A DNA stretch of 64,000 bases, from NCBI GenBank assembly GCA_017531585.1, contig JAFXKT010000002.1:258203-322202 (forward strand), read 5' to 3'. Below the pieces are notes generated by a model that did no database searches, was not told where the DNA came from, and was given only the letters and a program-made list of their open reading frames with translations. The DNA comes from Candidatus Saccharimonadota bacterium (lineage in GTDB: Bacteria; Patescibacteriota; Saccharimonadia; Saccharimonadales; Saccharimonadaceae). Both the position numbers and the translations under genes were made by a program. Shown here in pieces: positions 16,501 to 25,522 of this stretch. Each line of letters begins with the position of its first letter. Within the stretch, counting starts at the first letter, position 1.

Positions 16501-17001
16501 ATGAATGGGAAGTCTAAGCCATACGCAATCCTAGTTTTCGGTGCTCCGATGAGCGGCAAGACAACTTTCGCAGAAAAATTTAGCGAACGTTTTAATGCGC
16601 CATACCTAAATCTATCCGAGCTTCACGAACAATACCGCGTTAGTAGAAAAGTCGCACTTATTTTGATTACTCAAATTACAAAATGTAAACAAACTCTAAT
16701 TATCGAGGGTGCTATCGATAGTGAACGCCAGCGCAACGAAGTTCGCGATCTTCTTACCAAAGCTGGATATATCCCAGTACTCGTATGGGTTCAGACCGAC
16801 CTTAATGCTATCAAGCAACGCATGCGCCACAAATACAGCCGCGCATCCGAAGCTAAGGCTGTCCTTGAAGAATCTTATCGCAAGATCGAAGCCCCAGCAG
16901 ACTACGAAGATCCTATCGTTATCTCAGGCAAACATATGTTCCAGACACAATGCCGCAACATCTTGACCGGCATCTCTGATCGCAGAAAAGCGAAACGCTA
17001 A
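16501..17001 (+). CDS. P-loop kinase-like NTPase
   Basis: 166 aa. Walker A GAPMSGKTTFAEKF at about 12-25 and a small-kinase layout (AAA_33/adenylate-kinase-like; IIEGAIDSERQRNEV, LVWVQTDLNAIKQRM). It probably phosphorylates a small molecule or nucleotide; the substrate is unknown. It is followed two bases later by the YgjP-like gene, with which it forms an operon. Confidence 0.7.
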   Translation: MNGKSKPYAILVFGAPMSGKTTFAEKFSERFNAPYLNLSELHEQYRVSRKVALILITQITKCKQTLIIEGAIDSERQRNEVRDLLTKAGYIPVLVWVQTDLNAIKQRMRHKYSRASEAKAVLEESYRKIEAPADYEDPIVISGKHMFQTQCRNILTGISDRRKAKR

Positions 17002-17003
17002 TC

Positions 17004-17549
17004 ATGATTCTTATTGATAAAGAATTTGGCGAAGTCATCGTGCGCAAAAACGCATTCTCGACAGGCGCCAGATTTAGCGTGTCTACATCAGGCAGGCTAT
17101 CTATTTCTATCCCAAGCTGCAGAAGCGAGCGCTATGCCAAGAAAGCGCTAGAATCTTGCCGTGAACAAATCCGAGAAAAATTACACGTCAAAGATCCAGC
17201 TACACAACGCGCTCGTGACGCACAAAAGAAAATCCTGCAAAAAAAGGCAAAGGAGTACCTGCCATACCGCCTAAATTTTTGGGCAAAAAAATTTGGTTAT
17301 AGCTATTCCGGCGTTCGATTATCTCATGCCAACACTCGATGGGGAAGTCGTTCAAGTACAGGTACGATATCTTTAAATATTGGCCTCATGAAACTTCCAG
17401 AACCGCTCCGAGATTATGTCATTATTCACGAGCTAGCTCACATTAACCACATGGATCATTCTAGTGCATTCTGGCACGAAGTTGGCGAGCATGACCCCAA
17501 CTATAAACGCCACGAAAAAGCCCTCAAGATGTTTAGCCCTGGTGTTTAG
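17004..17549 (+). CDS. YgjP/WLM-like zinc metallopeptidase
   Basis: 181 aa, usual family length 170-240. The zinc site is clear: VIIHELAHINHMDHSSAFWHEVGEH, containing HExxH and the third ligand. The N-terminal part contains TRWGSRSSTGTISLN, the WGS motif of the YgjP (DUF45) family. Such proteins often occur with restriction or DNA-repair genes, but here the partner is a P-loop kinase. No Shine-Dalgarno is visible, so translation is likely coupled. Confidence 0.85.
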   Translation: MILIDKEFGEVIVRKNAFSTGARFSVSTSGRLSISIPSCRSERYAKKALESCREQIREKLHVKDPATQRARDAQKKILQKKAKEYLPYRLNFWAKKFGYSYSGVRLSHANTRWGSRSSTGTISLNIGLMKLPEPLRDYVIIHELAHINHMDHSSAFWHEVGEHDPNYKRHEKALKMFSPGV

Positions 17550-17578
17550 CAAAAATTCAAATATGTTACAATAAAATT

Positions 17579-17935
17579 ATGAATACAATCTCGGAATTGG
17601 TGGGTCCGATTTATCAGAATCTACTCGCGCTTTTTGCGAAGTACGATATTTCTCTTAATCTAGACATTCAAGATCCATCACTTAGCTTTGACGATTTATC
17701 TCAAGTCCGAGACTTTTTGCGCGAACAACTTTCCCGCGCCATCCGCAACTGTGAACCAGGCGACTCAATTACGATTTCCGAACAACACAACGACAAGCAA
17801 GTTCGCTTTAGCGTCAGAGATAGTGGACGCAGTCTAACTAGAGACGAACAAGAAGAACTACGCGCCAAAGATTACGAAGTCCGCGCCAGGTATGGCTACG
17901 ACAATATCGTAACGATTAAATTTGATATCGTTTAG
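17579..17935 (+). CDS. Stand-alone GHKL/HATPase-like domain protein
   Basis: 118 aa. Residues about 40-95 resemble the ATP-binding domain of histidine kinases: an N-box-like helix LREQLSRAIRNC, then GDSITISEQHNDKQVRFSVRDSGRSL, which resembles the DxG (G1) box. There is no phosphoacceptor helix, sensor or membrane segment, and the later glycine boxes are poor. It may be an anti-sigma-like or degenerate ATPase. TACAAT lies six bases before the ATG (leaderless). Its end overlaps the convergent small gene by 20 nt. Confidence 0.5.
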   Translation: MNTISELVGPIYQNLLALFAKYDISLNLDIQDPSLSFDDLSQVRDFLREQLSRAIRNCEPGDSITISEQHNDKQVRFSVRDSGRSLTRDEQEELRAKDYEVRARYGYDNIVTIKFDIV

Positions 17936-18095
17936 GCAGTCTCCTGCGAGACAGAACAATAATCCCCAAACCCGCAGCGATGATTAGTAGCGGAAAGAAT
18001 AATCCGCTCGAAATAAGGTCAATATCCACGAAACCAAAGCCTACGCAATAAAATCTGCGATACTTTTTCATTTTCCTTACATCGAGTCTAACCAT
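17916..18095 (-). CDS. Small membrane protein (59 aa)
   Basis: The reverse strand encodes 59 residues: a basic N-terminus, one hydrophobic segment (about 29-48) and a basic tail (RRRLPKRYQI). AAAGGA lies 7-8 bases before the ATG. It overlaps the convergent 17579 gene by 20 nt. The positive-hydrophobic-positive pattern favours a real membrane peptide, but the coding evidence is thin. Confidence 0.5.
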   Translation of the reverse strand: MVRLDVRKMKKYRRFYCVGFGFVDIDLISSGLFFPLLIIAAGLGIIVLSRRRLPKRYQI

Positions 18096-18318
18096 TGTTT
18101 TATTTCCTTTCTTTTTTTGCTGGATTTAAGTTTTGCATGCCAATATATAAAAAATATTTTTCAAACGCAAACACAAGCAGAATGAGTTTAATAAAACAAA
18201 AATCACCCTTGCAACGATACAAGTTCGGTGCTTTAATTAGAAAATCTCAAGAAATTAACTCCATGTCTCTGGAACCACATAGAAGAAAAGCTAGAGAAAT
18301 CGGACTTTAATAATCTTT
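18096..18318. other. AT-rich gap
   Basis: No gene I can support. A 42-codon plus-strand ORF (18182-18310) has no ribosome site or promoter spacing like that of real genes here. Confidence 0.4.
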
Positions 18319-20286
18319 TTAGTATTTATGAATTTCTAATGCAAAACCACCACCGGGTGCCATATAGACTTCGAGCTTATCGCCACGGCGAAGAACCTTT
18401 TCTTCAACCACATGACCAAGCTGATTATCGCGATAATGCGCATCATCAGAATCACGATATAGCTTTGCCTTATAGCTCGAGCCTTCTTCAAGGAAGTCAA
18501 AATTAAGCATTACTCTGCGGCCATCTTCGTTTGTTACACCACCAACATACCAATCCTGCGAATTCCAAGCCTGTCTTGCCACAACATAACTCTTTCCAAT
18601 CTCGCCAACTAGCGGAAGAGTCCTTTCCCAGCTCGTAGGCAAGTTACGAATGAATTCGAAGAGATCCGGGAAGTTTTCTTCATAGAAACGCGGCCTATCT
18701 GCAGCCATCTGCATGCCAGAGTAAATCGTGACATAATAAGCAATCTGCCTCGTAACGGTAGTCGCAATACGTTTCGTAGGGTTACCGACATCAAAAATAC
18801 CAGAAGTGTAGTCCATGCCACCAGCAAGCAATCGGGTATATGGCAAGAAGCAAGTGTGGGACGGAGTTAAACCGCCACCTTCATATTCCTGACCACGAGC
18901 ACCTTCGCGCGTCATAAGGTTTGGCCACGTTCTCTCGATGCCTGTACTCTTGATAGGTTCGTGAACATCAAGCATGATGCCGTACTTTGCGGCAAGCTCA
19001 AGTGCATACTGATAATGCATAACGCCAAGCTGTGAATGATGGTATTCGCGCTGGCCATTGATAACCATACGAGAACCAGCATATCCAGACTTGATATACT
19101 TCACGCCATGATCGCGCATATACTTATAAGCATTGTCGATTTGCTCTTCGTAATTATCGACAAAGCCAACCGTCTCGTGGTGGCCAACAATCTCGACACC
19201 TTTTTCTTTGGCATAATTACAAACTTCATCCAGATCAAAATCCGGTGTTGGATCTAGGAATTTGTTATTGACGCCATTCTGGAGCCAATCACCTTCCCAA
19301 CCGTCATTCCAGCCTTCAATGAGCAATCCAGAAATACCAAGCCTTACACAAGCATCGATATATTCTTTGGCATGTTCAGTCGTCGCACCATGTCTATCCC
19401 CAAGCGCCCAAGTCCATTCACCAACAAACATCGCCCACCAAATACCTAAGAATTTAATAGGTTTAACCCAAGAGAAATCCTCGCGCGGAGCAGGGTTAAG
19501 ATTTAGCATCAAGCGACTCGTCGTAAGATCCAGCGGATTCTCAGCAACAATCATCATGCGCCAAGGCGTACTAAACGGCAAGCTAACATGAGCCTTCGTA
19601 CCATCCGAAAGCGGAGTAATATCCGCCTGCAAAGCACGCTTATTCATCTTCAAAGTCATACCGCCATAGTTATAAAGCGCAGCTTCGTGTACAGCAACAT
19701 AAAAGCCATCGGTCGTAAGAACCGTCATTGGTGTATGAACAGAATCACGCAAATCAAAAACTGGCTTTTCGGTATAGCAATATTCGTAGCGATCAGGCTG
19801 GTAGGCAGGAATACTCCAAGAACGATCATTAGAGTTAAAGGCGAATTCTGTTAACTCTTCCGTAATCACCAAACGAGACATCTGAGGCTGAACCGGAATT
19901 TCATAGCGAAAAGCTACACCATCATCATAGGCACGGAAGCGCAAAGTCAAAAGTCTGGCAGGCTTAATAACTTCTTCGAGATAAATCACGGTTTCGGAAT
20001 AGTTATTGCGAATATAGTGTTCTTCGCCCCAATAGGCTTCCCAAGTTTCGTCAAACTGCCTATTAAAAGCACGGACTACGCTCATACCGTGCTCAAAGGA
20101 GCGTTCGCCGCGTAGCTCTAGACCAAGCGTAGATCGTTTAACGATAATCTTGTCATCCTTGCGAACATAGTAGGACATTTCGCCATGCTCGATAACAAAA
20201 ACAATCTTCAAACGACCGTTTGGAGAAGTAGTCTCAAAAACAGCATCGGTCTTTGGTTTTTTGAAAAGCTTACTAAGAATTCCCAC
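18319..20286 (-). CDS. Glycoside hydrolase family 97 (alpha-glucosidase/galactosidase-like)
   Basis: 655 aa, close to the usual 640-700. The N-terminal beta-sandwich (TTSPNGRLKIVF..., GFYVAVHEAALYNYGGM) leads to the central barrel (WWAMFVGEWTWALGDRHGATTEHAKEY as spaced motifs, GLLIEGWNDGWEGD, GHHETVGFVDNYE, VKYIKSGYAG, MLDVHEPIKSTG) and a C-terminal beta domain. GH97 enzymes of Bacteroidetes (SusB type) cut alpha-linked sugars. No signal peptide is present, so this copy would act in the cytoplasm on imported sugars, unlike SusB. I place the start at the GTG at 20286 with GAGGGA before it. Confidence 0.85.
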   Translation of the reverse strand: MGILSKLFKKPKTDAVFETTSPNGRLKIVFVIEHGEMSYYVRKDDKIIVKRSTLGLELRGERSFEHGMSVVRAFNRQFDETWEAYWGEEHYIRNNYSETVIYLEEVIKPARLLTLRFRAYDDGVAFRYEIPVQPQMSRLVITEELTEFAFNSNDRSWSIPAYQPDRYEYCYTEKPVFDLRDSVHTPMTVLTTDGFYVAVHEAALYNYGGMTLKMNKRALQADITPLSDGTKAHVSLPFSTPWRMMIVAENPLDLTTSRLMLNLNPAPREDFSWVKPIKFLGIWWAMFVGEWTWALGDRHGATTEHAKEYIDACVRLGISGLLIEGWNDGWEGDWLQNGVNNKFLDPTPDFDLDEVCNYAKEKGVEIVGHHETVGFVDNYEEQIDNAYKYMRDHGVKYIKSGYAGSRMVINGQREYHHSQLGVMHYQYALELAAKYGIMLDVHEPIKSTGIERTWPNLMTREGARGQEYEGGGLTPSHTCFLPYTRLLAGGMDYTSGIFDVGNPTKRIATTVTRQIAYYVTIYSGMQMAADRPRFYEENFPDLFEFIRNLPTSWERTLPLVGEIGKSYVVARQAWNSQDWYVGGVTNEDGRRVMLNFDFLEEGSSYKAKLYRDSDDAHYRDNQLGHVVEEKVLRRGDKLEVYMAPGGGFALEIHKY

Positions 20287-20343
20287 TAAAATTCCCTCGT
20301 TTGCATAAGTCAATTATAACATGCTTATGCTATATTTAGATTA

Positions 20344-21261
20344 ATGCATTGGATTATTCTATGCCTAATAGCTGCGTTTGGTTACTCGATTGCCGCTTTT
20401 ATCGATAACTACAATACCGATATTATTTTCAAGAGCAGAAAACCTCAAGCCATCAAAGCAATAAATGGTTTTCTTTATCTCATAATCGCTGCAATTATCT
20501 TTATCTTCATCGGCATAAAAGAGAGCTCATTAGAAATAATCCTACTATCAGCTTTATCAGGCGTAATCGCTTCGATCGCATCAATCCCATACTATCTCGG
20601 CCTAAGAGAAGAAGAATCAACCACTGCCGCCATCTATTATCAGCTAATCCCAGTATTTTGTATCTTCGCCGACGTCTTCTTACTCGGCAAAACTCTAACA
20701 ACTCTCCAGATATTTGGCTTTTGCATAATCCTGACCGCGCCATTCATTATAATCTTGTCGCGCAGGCGTAAATCTGCCCGCAAGTTCGAAATTCGAGCCT
20801 CGCTATTCTTCTTGACATACGCAGCACTACTAAGCGTCAGCAATATTATCTTTGCTAAAACCGAGCAACGAAATACCGACCCAATGACCCTGTTCTTTTG
20901 GTTTACTTTAGGTCGCGCCGCCTTCGATATTATTTCAACCGCCATAATGCCATCTTGGCGCAAACGCATCAAACAAGTTCGCAAAGTTTTCCCGATCAAG
21001 CTATTTGCAATGACCGCACTCACACTCGGTATTTGTAGCGTAGCGGATTTCCTTGTCAGGCTCAGCTTTTCTACAACAAACACATCTTTTGCGACCGTCG
21101 TATCGAACACATCAGAATTGATCATGACCTTCATGTTAGGCATCATACTAACCGTAATATGGCCAAACTTCGGCAGAGAAAAGCTCAATAGACATATCAT
21201 ACTTTCGCACCTCGCCGCAACAGTAATTGTTGTCGTAGGCGTAATTCTAACACAAATTTAA
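20344..21261 (+). CDS. EamA/DMT-superfamily transporter
   Basis: 305 aa with about ten membrane segments in two halves, the layout of drug/metabolite transporters. The second half has SNTSELIMTFMLGIILT, matching the EamA repeat end. Substrate unknown. TATATT ends seven bases before the ATG (leaderless). It is divergent from the GH97 gene, so sugar-derivative transport is possible but not supported. Confidence 0.75.
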   Translation: MHWIILCLIAAFGYSIAAFIDNYNTDIIFKSRKPQAIKAINGFLYLIIAAIIFIFIGIKESSLEIILLSALSGVIASIASIPYYLGLREEESTTAAIYYQLIPVFCIFADVFLLGKTLTTLQIFGFCIILTAPFIIILSRRRKSARKFEIRASLFFLTYAALLSVSNIIFAKTEQRNTDPMTLFFWFTLGRAAFDIISTAIMPSWRKRIKQVRKVFPIKLFAMTALTLGICSVADFLVRLSFSTTNTSFATVVSNTSELIMTFMLGIILTVIWPNFGREKLNRHIILSHLAATVIVVVGVILTQI

Positions 21262-21292
21262 GCTACTACTTTTGTTGTGTTACACTAAAATT

Positions 21293-21841
21293 ATGATAAA
21301 CACAGCGATAGTTATACCAGAAGCAGTCGTGACGCTTATCTTAGCGATTCTAGTCTGCCTCTTTGGTTACAAGCTAAAGAAAATAGCGTTCTTTATAATT
21401 TGGTTTATTATTGGCTATCATGTAGGAAAGCTGATACCACCAAGCGTCTTTAATAACGATCAGATTTGGGGATTCGTTATTCCAATCGCTATTGGTATTT
21501 TATTCTCGATGATAGGCCTAAGCGTCGAACGCCTCTGCGTAGCCTTGCTCGCTGGCGCCATCGGCTTCTTCCTAACTATCGACTATCTTGGCGGAGCATA
21601 CACCTTCATGCCGAACGTCTTAATCGCAGTTATCGTAGCGGTCATTCTTGGTTGCATTGCGGTAGCAGCAATCAAGCCAATGATCATCTTCGTAACAGCG
21701 GTCGGCGGCGCGTATTACATAGGCTTAACACTAATCCCGCTCTTTGGATTAGCAACAGTACCATTCTTCTATATCATCACAATCGTATCTGCAGCCTTTG
21801 GTCTAGGATTCCAGTTTACACAAAATAAAGGGCAAATATAG
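21293..21841 (+). CDS. Hypothetical multi-pass membrane protein
   Basis: 182 aa, about seven short hydrophobic segments, with Gly-rich helices (LLAGAIGFFLTIDYLGGAY). It resembles small DUF4203-like membrane proteins, but I cannot name it firmly. The start at 21293 is chosen because TACACT lies six bases upstream. Confidence 0.6.
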   Translation: MINTAIVIPEAVVTLILAILVCLFGYKLKKIAFFIIWFIIGYHVGKLIPPSVFNNDQIWGFVIPIAIGILFSMIGLSVERLCVALLAGAIGFFLTIDYLGGAYTFMPNVLIAVIVAVILGCIAVAAIKPMIIFVTAVGGAYYIGLTLIPLFGLATVPFFYIITIVSAAFGLGFQFTQNKGQI

Positions 21842-21848
21842 ATTAGTC

Positions 21849-21879
21849 AAAAAGACGCACTACATAGGGCGTCTTTTTG
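21849..21879. terminator. Bidirectional hairpin terminator
   Basis: AAAAAGACGC / GCGTCTTTTT perfect 10-bp stem between convergent genes. Confidence 0.9.
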
Positions 21880-21882
21880 TTT

Positions 21883-22953
21883 CTAAACAGATTTCTTTGC
21901 TGCCTGACTAATATTATTGCCAGCATACTTTACCATATCGACAACAAGCTTTTTACTTTCTTCGTCTACGGTCTTGAGATTCTTGGCAAGAGCAACTAGC
22001 TTTTTGGCGTTTGCGATGTCTACCGTTTCTTTGATTCCAGATTTTTCAAACAAATCAAACACGCTATCAATAATCTTCTTTCGATCTTCATCAGAATGAC
22101 CATTAAGCCACTCCGTCAAACTCTTTTCGAGTGCAAGACTCTTAGCAGTCAATTTGCTACGGCGAAGCTTATCACCAATAATCTCCCAGGTTAGCATCGA
22201 GTGAGCAAACACGCCATAAGTATTACTCTTAATCGGGTAATGTTTATCGTGGCGAAGAAGCATACCAACAATACTGCAATGCGGGACAATATGGTTTAGT
22301 TTTGGACGAACCGTTTTATAAGCCTTCGACTCCATTTCGCGCTTTCTAAGACCCGGGCCGTCATTACTATAAACCTTAGAAATTTTTCGCTGCTTCAAGC
22401 CAGTAACCAACATAGCCGACACAAGGGCAGTATTTCCACCCTTAGAGTGGCCACCAACAATCACATTCGGGCCAGTAAGCGAAATATGTTTCTTCAGATA
22501 TTCAGCACCCAAAGTATGACTCTCGACAGGGAAGCGACAAGCAAGCAAACAGTCTTCCTTCCAGCCACTCATCGTCTGATCAGTGCCCTCAAAAGCAACA
22601 AATGATAGCTTCGGCGTAATTGTAAAAGTCATAGCGCCAAACTGCGTCTCTTCGTCAAGCAAATAAACATAGTCATACATACCAACATTAGCAAAACGTG
22701 GCGCATTTATAACTTCAACAAGAGTTTTGTAGGCATCTTTTATAGAAAGGCCAAGCTTCGACACGTCCTTAAAACGATGCGTCCTTAAATAATCCTGACC
22801 AATCTCTTTAATACTATGAAGACCAGAATCAACGCAGGTCCCAGAATAATCGAGATAAGCAAGGGAACAAAAAACCAAATTATCCAAATCATTAAAAGGC
22901 ATCTTCTTAAAGCTAATCTGCCCGTATTTTTGAATATAGTTAATTAGATTCAT
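21883..22953 (-). CDS. Mbeg1-like (DUF2974) alpha/beta hydrolase
   Basis: 356 aa. The nucleophile elbow GGHSKGGNTALVSAM, the preceding AFEGTDQTMSGWKEDCLLACRF (shown as key region) and YSNDGPGL identify the DUF2974/Mbeg1 lipase-like family. The active-site Ser is in GHSKG. No signal peptide, so a cytoplasmic esterase or lipase is likely. An AGGAG sequence precedes the ATG and TATAAT lies about 20 bp further up. Substrate unknown. Confidence 0.8.
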   Translation of the reverse strand: MNLINYIQKYGQISFKKMPFNDLDNLVFCSLAYLDYSGTCVDSGLHSIKEIGQDYLRTHRFKDVSKLGLSIKDAYKTLVEVINAPRFANVGMYDYVYLLDEETQFGAMTFTITPKLSFVAFEGTDQTMSGWKEDCLLACRFPVESHTLGAEYLKKHISLTGPNVIVGGHSKGGNTALVSAMLVTGLKQRKISKVYSNDGPGLRKREMESKAYKTVRPKLNHIVPHCSIVGMLLRHDKHYPIKSNTYGVFAHSMLTWEIIGDKLRRSKLTAKSLALEKSLTEWLNGHSDEDRKKIIDSVFDLFEKSGIKETVDIANAKKLVALAKNLKTVDEESKKLVVDMVKYAGNNISQAAKKSV

Positions 22954-22983
22954 ATGACTCCTAAATGGATGTATTATATCATT

Positions 22984-23412
22984 CTACGCGTGGTGATAAG
23001 GATGCCCTAGATATATCTCCTGCGCACGGTAAATCTGCTCAGCCAAAATCAAGCGGCAAATCTGATGCGGGAACACCATCTTGGAAAAACTTAGAATCAG
23101 ATCCGCGCGAGCCTGCATTTCTGGCGAAAAATGTCCAAATGCACCGCCAACCACAAAAACAATATTTTTTGCAGAACCAAAAGCATCCGCCATCTTCTCG
23201 GAAAGTTCAGGCGAGCTCAAAATCTTACCGCGCTCATCAAGCAAGATTACAAAGTTATCTCTATCAAGAGATAAAACCTTAGAATCAAGTTCGGATTCTT
23301 CAACAAACTGCCAAGTAAGATCAAAAGGCTTACGGAGGCGCTTCTCGTATTCGCCACAAGCCTCAGCCAACCAATCTTTGTTCTTTTTGCCGCCTGCAAG
23401 AATCTTTATCAT
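22984..23412 (-). CDS. rlmH: 23S rRNA pseudouridine methyltransferase RlmH
   Basis: 142 aa, slightly shorter than the usual 155-159. It methylates pseudouridine 1915 of 23S rRNA (SPOUT fold). MIKILAGGKK, FVILLDERGKILSSPELSEKM, IVFVVGGAFGHF and the C-terminal LILAEQIYRAQEIYLGHPYH (conserved ending HPYHH) are all present. The start at 23412 follows TATATT by six bases; longer in-frame openings are not needed. Confidence 0.92.
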   Translation of the reverse strand: MIKILAGGKKNKDWLAEACGEYEKRLRKPFDLTWQFVEESELDSKVLSLDRDNFVILLDERGKILSSPELSEKMADAFGSAKNIVFVVGGAFGHFSPEMQARADLILSFSKMVFPHQICRLILAEQIYRAQEIYLGHPYHHA

Positions 23413-23436
23413 AAGATAAATATAACATATTTTGCT

Positions 23437-23527
23437 TTGACGAACCAGCAAAAACATTATATAATTATGCAATCCGCGCGCCAGATTGTTTCTTGACGCA
23501 CCGCACATTGAGAGAAAGGATCTAACT
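23437..23527 (+). promoter_or_regulatory. Promoter of the 23528 gene
   Basis: TTGACG at 23437 and TATAAT at 23460 (17-bp spacer), with a leader of about 55 nt and AAAGGAT before the ATG. It lies back to back with the rlmH promoter. Confidence 0.8.
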
Positions 23528-24265
23528 ATGGACGAGAGAATCAACTACTATGCCCTCGCAAGCGTGTTGCTTGCCGCGCCAGGAAGAAACGGCATCCTCT
23601 TGACCCCGATGCAGCTCGAGTATCTCGATACATGCATCAACAAACTCCTGACGGAAGAAGAGAAGGATACCCTCAGAAACAACGATGAGGACCCAGTTCT
23701 CAAAATTAAAGGCCAGCGTGCCATTAATAAGCTCAGAAAAGACCCCGAGCTGATGGTGGTCCTCACCCTGGGAGAAGCCTCCGTCAAACAGCTTATTGAT
23801 GCTATAGTTTGCATGATCTCCGGAGAATACAAAGCAATAATCGGAGAGGACAAGGAAAATGGTGGCTACAGCCTTGAATTCGAGCTCAAAGAACCCGAGG
23901 AATACGAGAGTGAAGACGACAGAATCATCAACGACTTCATGAACGCCAGAGTATACCGTGGCCCCTTCAGACCTTATCAGGGCGGCAGCTACATGGACGC
24001 CGACGGCGAAGTGATCGACCCTATCTACGGCGAAATCATCCATAAGAAGTGCGATTATATCTACTCCGCGCAGCATCTCAACCTCAGCAAAGAGCAGAGC
24101 AAAGCGATCGCACCCAGCGGCAATCTCATAAACTCCCAGCTCCTGGATTACTACGTCTGCAATGAAGCCAAACCTATCGCCCCCTTTACGGCAAAACATT
24201 TCGAGCAGATCAAAGCATATCTCGAGTACTGGATTGGCGCAGATTTCCACGAGTACACGCCTTGA
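23528..24265 (+). CDS. Orphan acidic protein, unknown function
   Basis: 245 aa, not recognised. It is soluble, rich in Glu and Asp, with no signal peptide. The middle (about 120-175) is rich in Tyr, Gly and Pro (RVYRGPFRPYQGGSYMDADG). It is an orphan-class single unit: private promoter, TGA stop, own terminator, and CTC/AGA/CCC codon use unlike rplJ just downstream. Confidence 0.75.
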   Translation: MDERINYYALASVLLAAPGRNGILLTPMQLEYLDTCINKLLTEEEKDTLRNNDEDPVLKIKGQRAINKLRKDPELMVVLTLGEASVKQLIDAIVCMISGEYKAIIGEDKENGGYSLEFELKEPEEYESEDDRIINDFMNARVYRGPFRPYQGGSYMDADGEVIDPIYGEIIHKKCDYIYSAQHLNLSKEQSKAIAPSGNLINSQLLDYYVCNEAKPIAPFTAKHFEQIKAYLEYWIGADFHEYTP

Positions 24266-24280
24266 GCATTCCTTTCTATT

Positions 24281-24307
24281 AGAGCCCTCAAAAGAGGACT
24301 CTTTTTC
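24281..24307 (+). terminator. Hairpin terminator
   Basis: AGAG-CCCTC / GAGG-ACTCT stem with AAAA loop and T-run. Confidence 0.85.
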
Positions 24308-24308
24308 T

Positions 24309-24505
24309 TGCATTTTGAAGTCCTATCTGTTATAATACTCCCAGTTACCAAAGACAGCGGCGGCTGAGCAATCAGCTTAATCATGCCGCCGAGGATAAAT
24401 ATTCTTATATATTCTTGGTGACGCGCTATATCTAGCGCTTTTTAAGTGCTAAATAGCAATTAACAATCTGGCTAAAACGAATAAACCAAAAGGAGATTTC
24501 TATCT
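24309..24505 (+). promoter_or_regulatory. rplJ promoter and L10 leader
   Basis: A TTGCAT...TATAAT promoter (about 24309 and 24332) is followed by a leader with ACCAAAGACAGC, GGCGGC...GCCGCC and TTGGTG, the layout of the ribosomal protein L10 leader. The L10-L7/L12 complex binds this RNA to limit its own synthesis. AAAGGAG precedes rplJ. Confidence 0.8.
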
Positions 24506-25030
24506 ATGGCAATTAGCAAAGATAAGAAACAACAATTGGTTGCCGACTTAAACGAGCTTCTCAGCGATGCAAAGATGACAGTTTTTGCTAAATACCAGGG
24601 CCTTACGGTCGCTGAAATGCAGGAACTTCGCAAAGCTGCTCGCGAGAACGACGTAAAAATCAAGATTGTCAAGAACCGCCTCGTCCGTGTCGCCATGGGC
24701 GAAATCGCAGTTTACAAAGATACCGATACAAGCGCTCTAGAAGGTCAGCTACTTTATGCCGTTTCTAACAACGACGAAGTCGCTCCAGCACAGGTTCTAG
24801 CAAAATTTGCTAAGGATCATGCTGCCCTAGAACTTAAGGGTGCTTTCTCTGGTGATGGTAAAGCTCTCAACGAAGAAGATGTCGTTGCGCTATCCAAGCT
24901 TCCAAGCAGGGAACAGCTCATCGGCCAGGTCGTCGATATGCTTCTCAGCCCAGTCAACGATGTCACGAATGCACTTTCTGGCAATCTACACGCCTTGCTC
25001 GACGGTATCGCCGACAAAGCAACCAATTAA
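24506..25030 (+). CDS. rplJ: Ribosomal protein L10
   Basis: 174 aa, normal length. It forms the base of the ribosomal stalk and anchors L7/L12 dimers. The N-terminal KKQQLVADLNELLSDAKMTV and AKYQGLTVAEMQELRKAARE, and KIVKNRLVRVA, match L10. The C-terminal helix (REQLIGQVVDMLLSPVNDV) carries the L12-binding region. It is co-transcribed with rplL 42 bp downstream. Confidence 0.97.
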   Translation: MAISKDKKQQLVADLNELLSDAKMTVFAKYQGLTVAEMQELRKAARENDVKIKIVKNRLVRVAMGEIAVYKDTDTSALEGQLLYAVSNNDEVAPAQVLAKFAKDHAALELKGAFSGDGKALNEEDVVALSKLPSREQLIGQVVDMLLSPVNDVTNALSGNLHALLDGIADKATN

Positions 25031-25072
25031 TTATTATTTATCAACCGTTAAATCATAAAGGAGTCCAATAAA

Positions 25073-25450
25073 ATGGCTGCTGATGTAAAGAAAATCGCAG
25101 AGGAATTGGTTAAGCTCACCGTCCTCGAAGTTAACGAGCTAAAGAATGTCCTAAAGGACGAATACGGCATCGAGCCAGCTGCTGCTGCTGTTGCTGTTGC
25201 TGCTGCACCTGCTGAAGGTGGCGCTGCTGCTGAAGAAAAATCTGAATTCGACGTCGTTTTGAAAGACGCCGGTGCTTCCAAGATCCCAGTCATCAAGGCT
25301 GTTAAGGAAGCTACTGGTCTTGGTCTCGGTGAGGCTAAGGCTCTCGTTGATGGTGCTCCAGCTACCATCAAGGAAAAGGTTGCAAAGGAAGAAGCTGAAG
25401 CTCTTAAGAAGACTTTGGAAGAAGCTGGCGCAACAATCGAACTCGCTTAA
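25073..25450 (+). CDS. rplL: Ribosomal protein L7/L12
   Basis: 125 aa. The N-terminal dimerisation helix is followed by an Ala-rich hinge (about 36-55) and the C-terminal factor-binding domain ([36 protein letters not shown]). It recruits translation GTPases. AAAGGAG lies upstream and a terminator downstream. Confidence 0.98.
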   Translation: MAADVKKIAEELVKLTVLEVNELKNVLKDEYGIEPAAAAVAVAAAPAEGGAAAEEKSEFDVVLKDAGASKIPVIKAVKEATGLGLGEAKALVDGAPATIKEKVAKEEAEALKKTLEEAGATIELA

Positions 25451-25485
25451 GTTATTAAAAATTATTAGCCAGATTGTAAACAAAA

Positions 25486-25511
25486 TTGAGCCTCGTAAGG
25501 GGCTCTTTTTT
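25486..25511 (+). terminator. Terminator of rplJ-rplL
   Basis: GAGCC / GGCTC stem followed by six T. Confidence 0.85.
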
Positions 25512-25522
25512 GTGCTTTCAAT

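Noticed and set aside
18182-18310. 42-codon plus-strand ORF after the 59-aa gene
   Set aside because: No Shine-Dalgarno, no -10 at leaderless distance, and no recognisable protein pattern.
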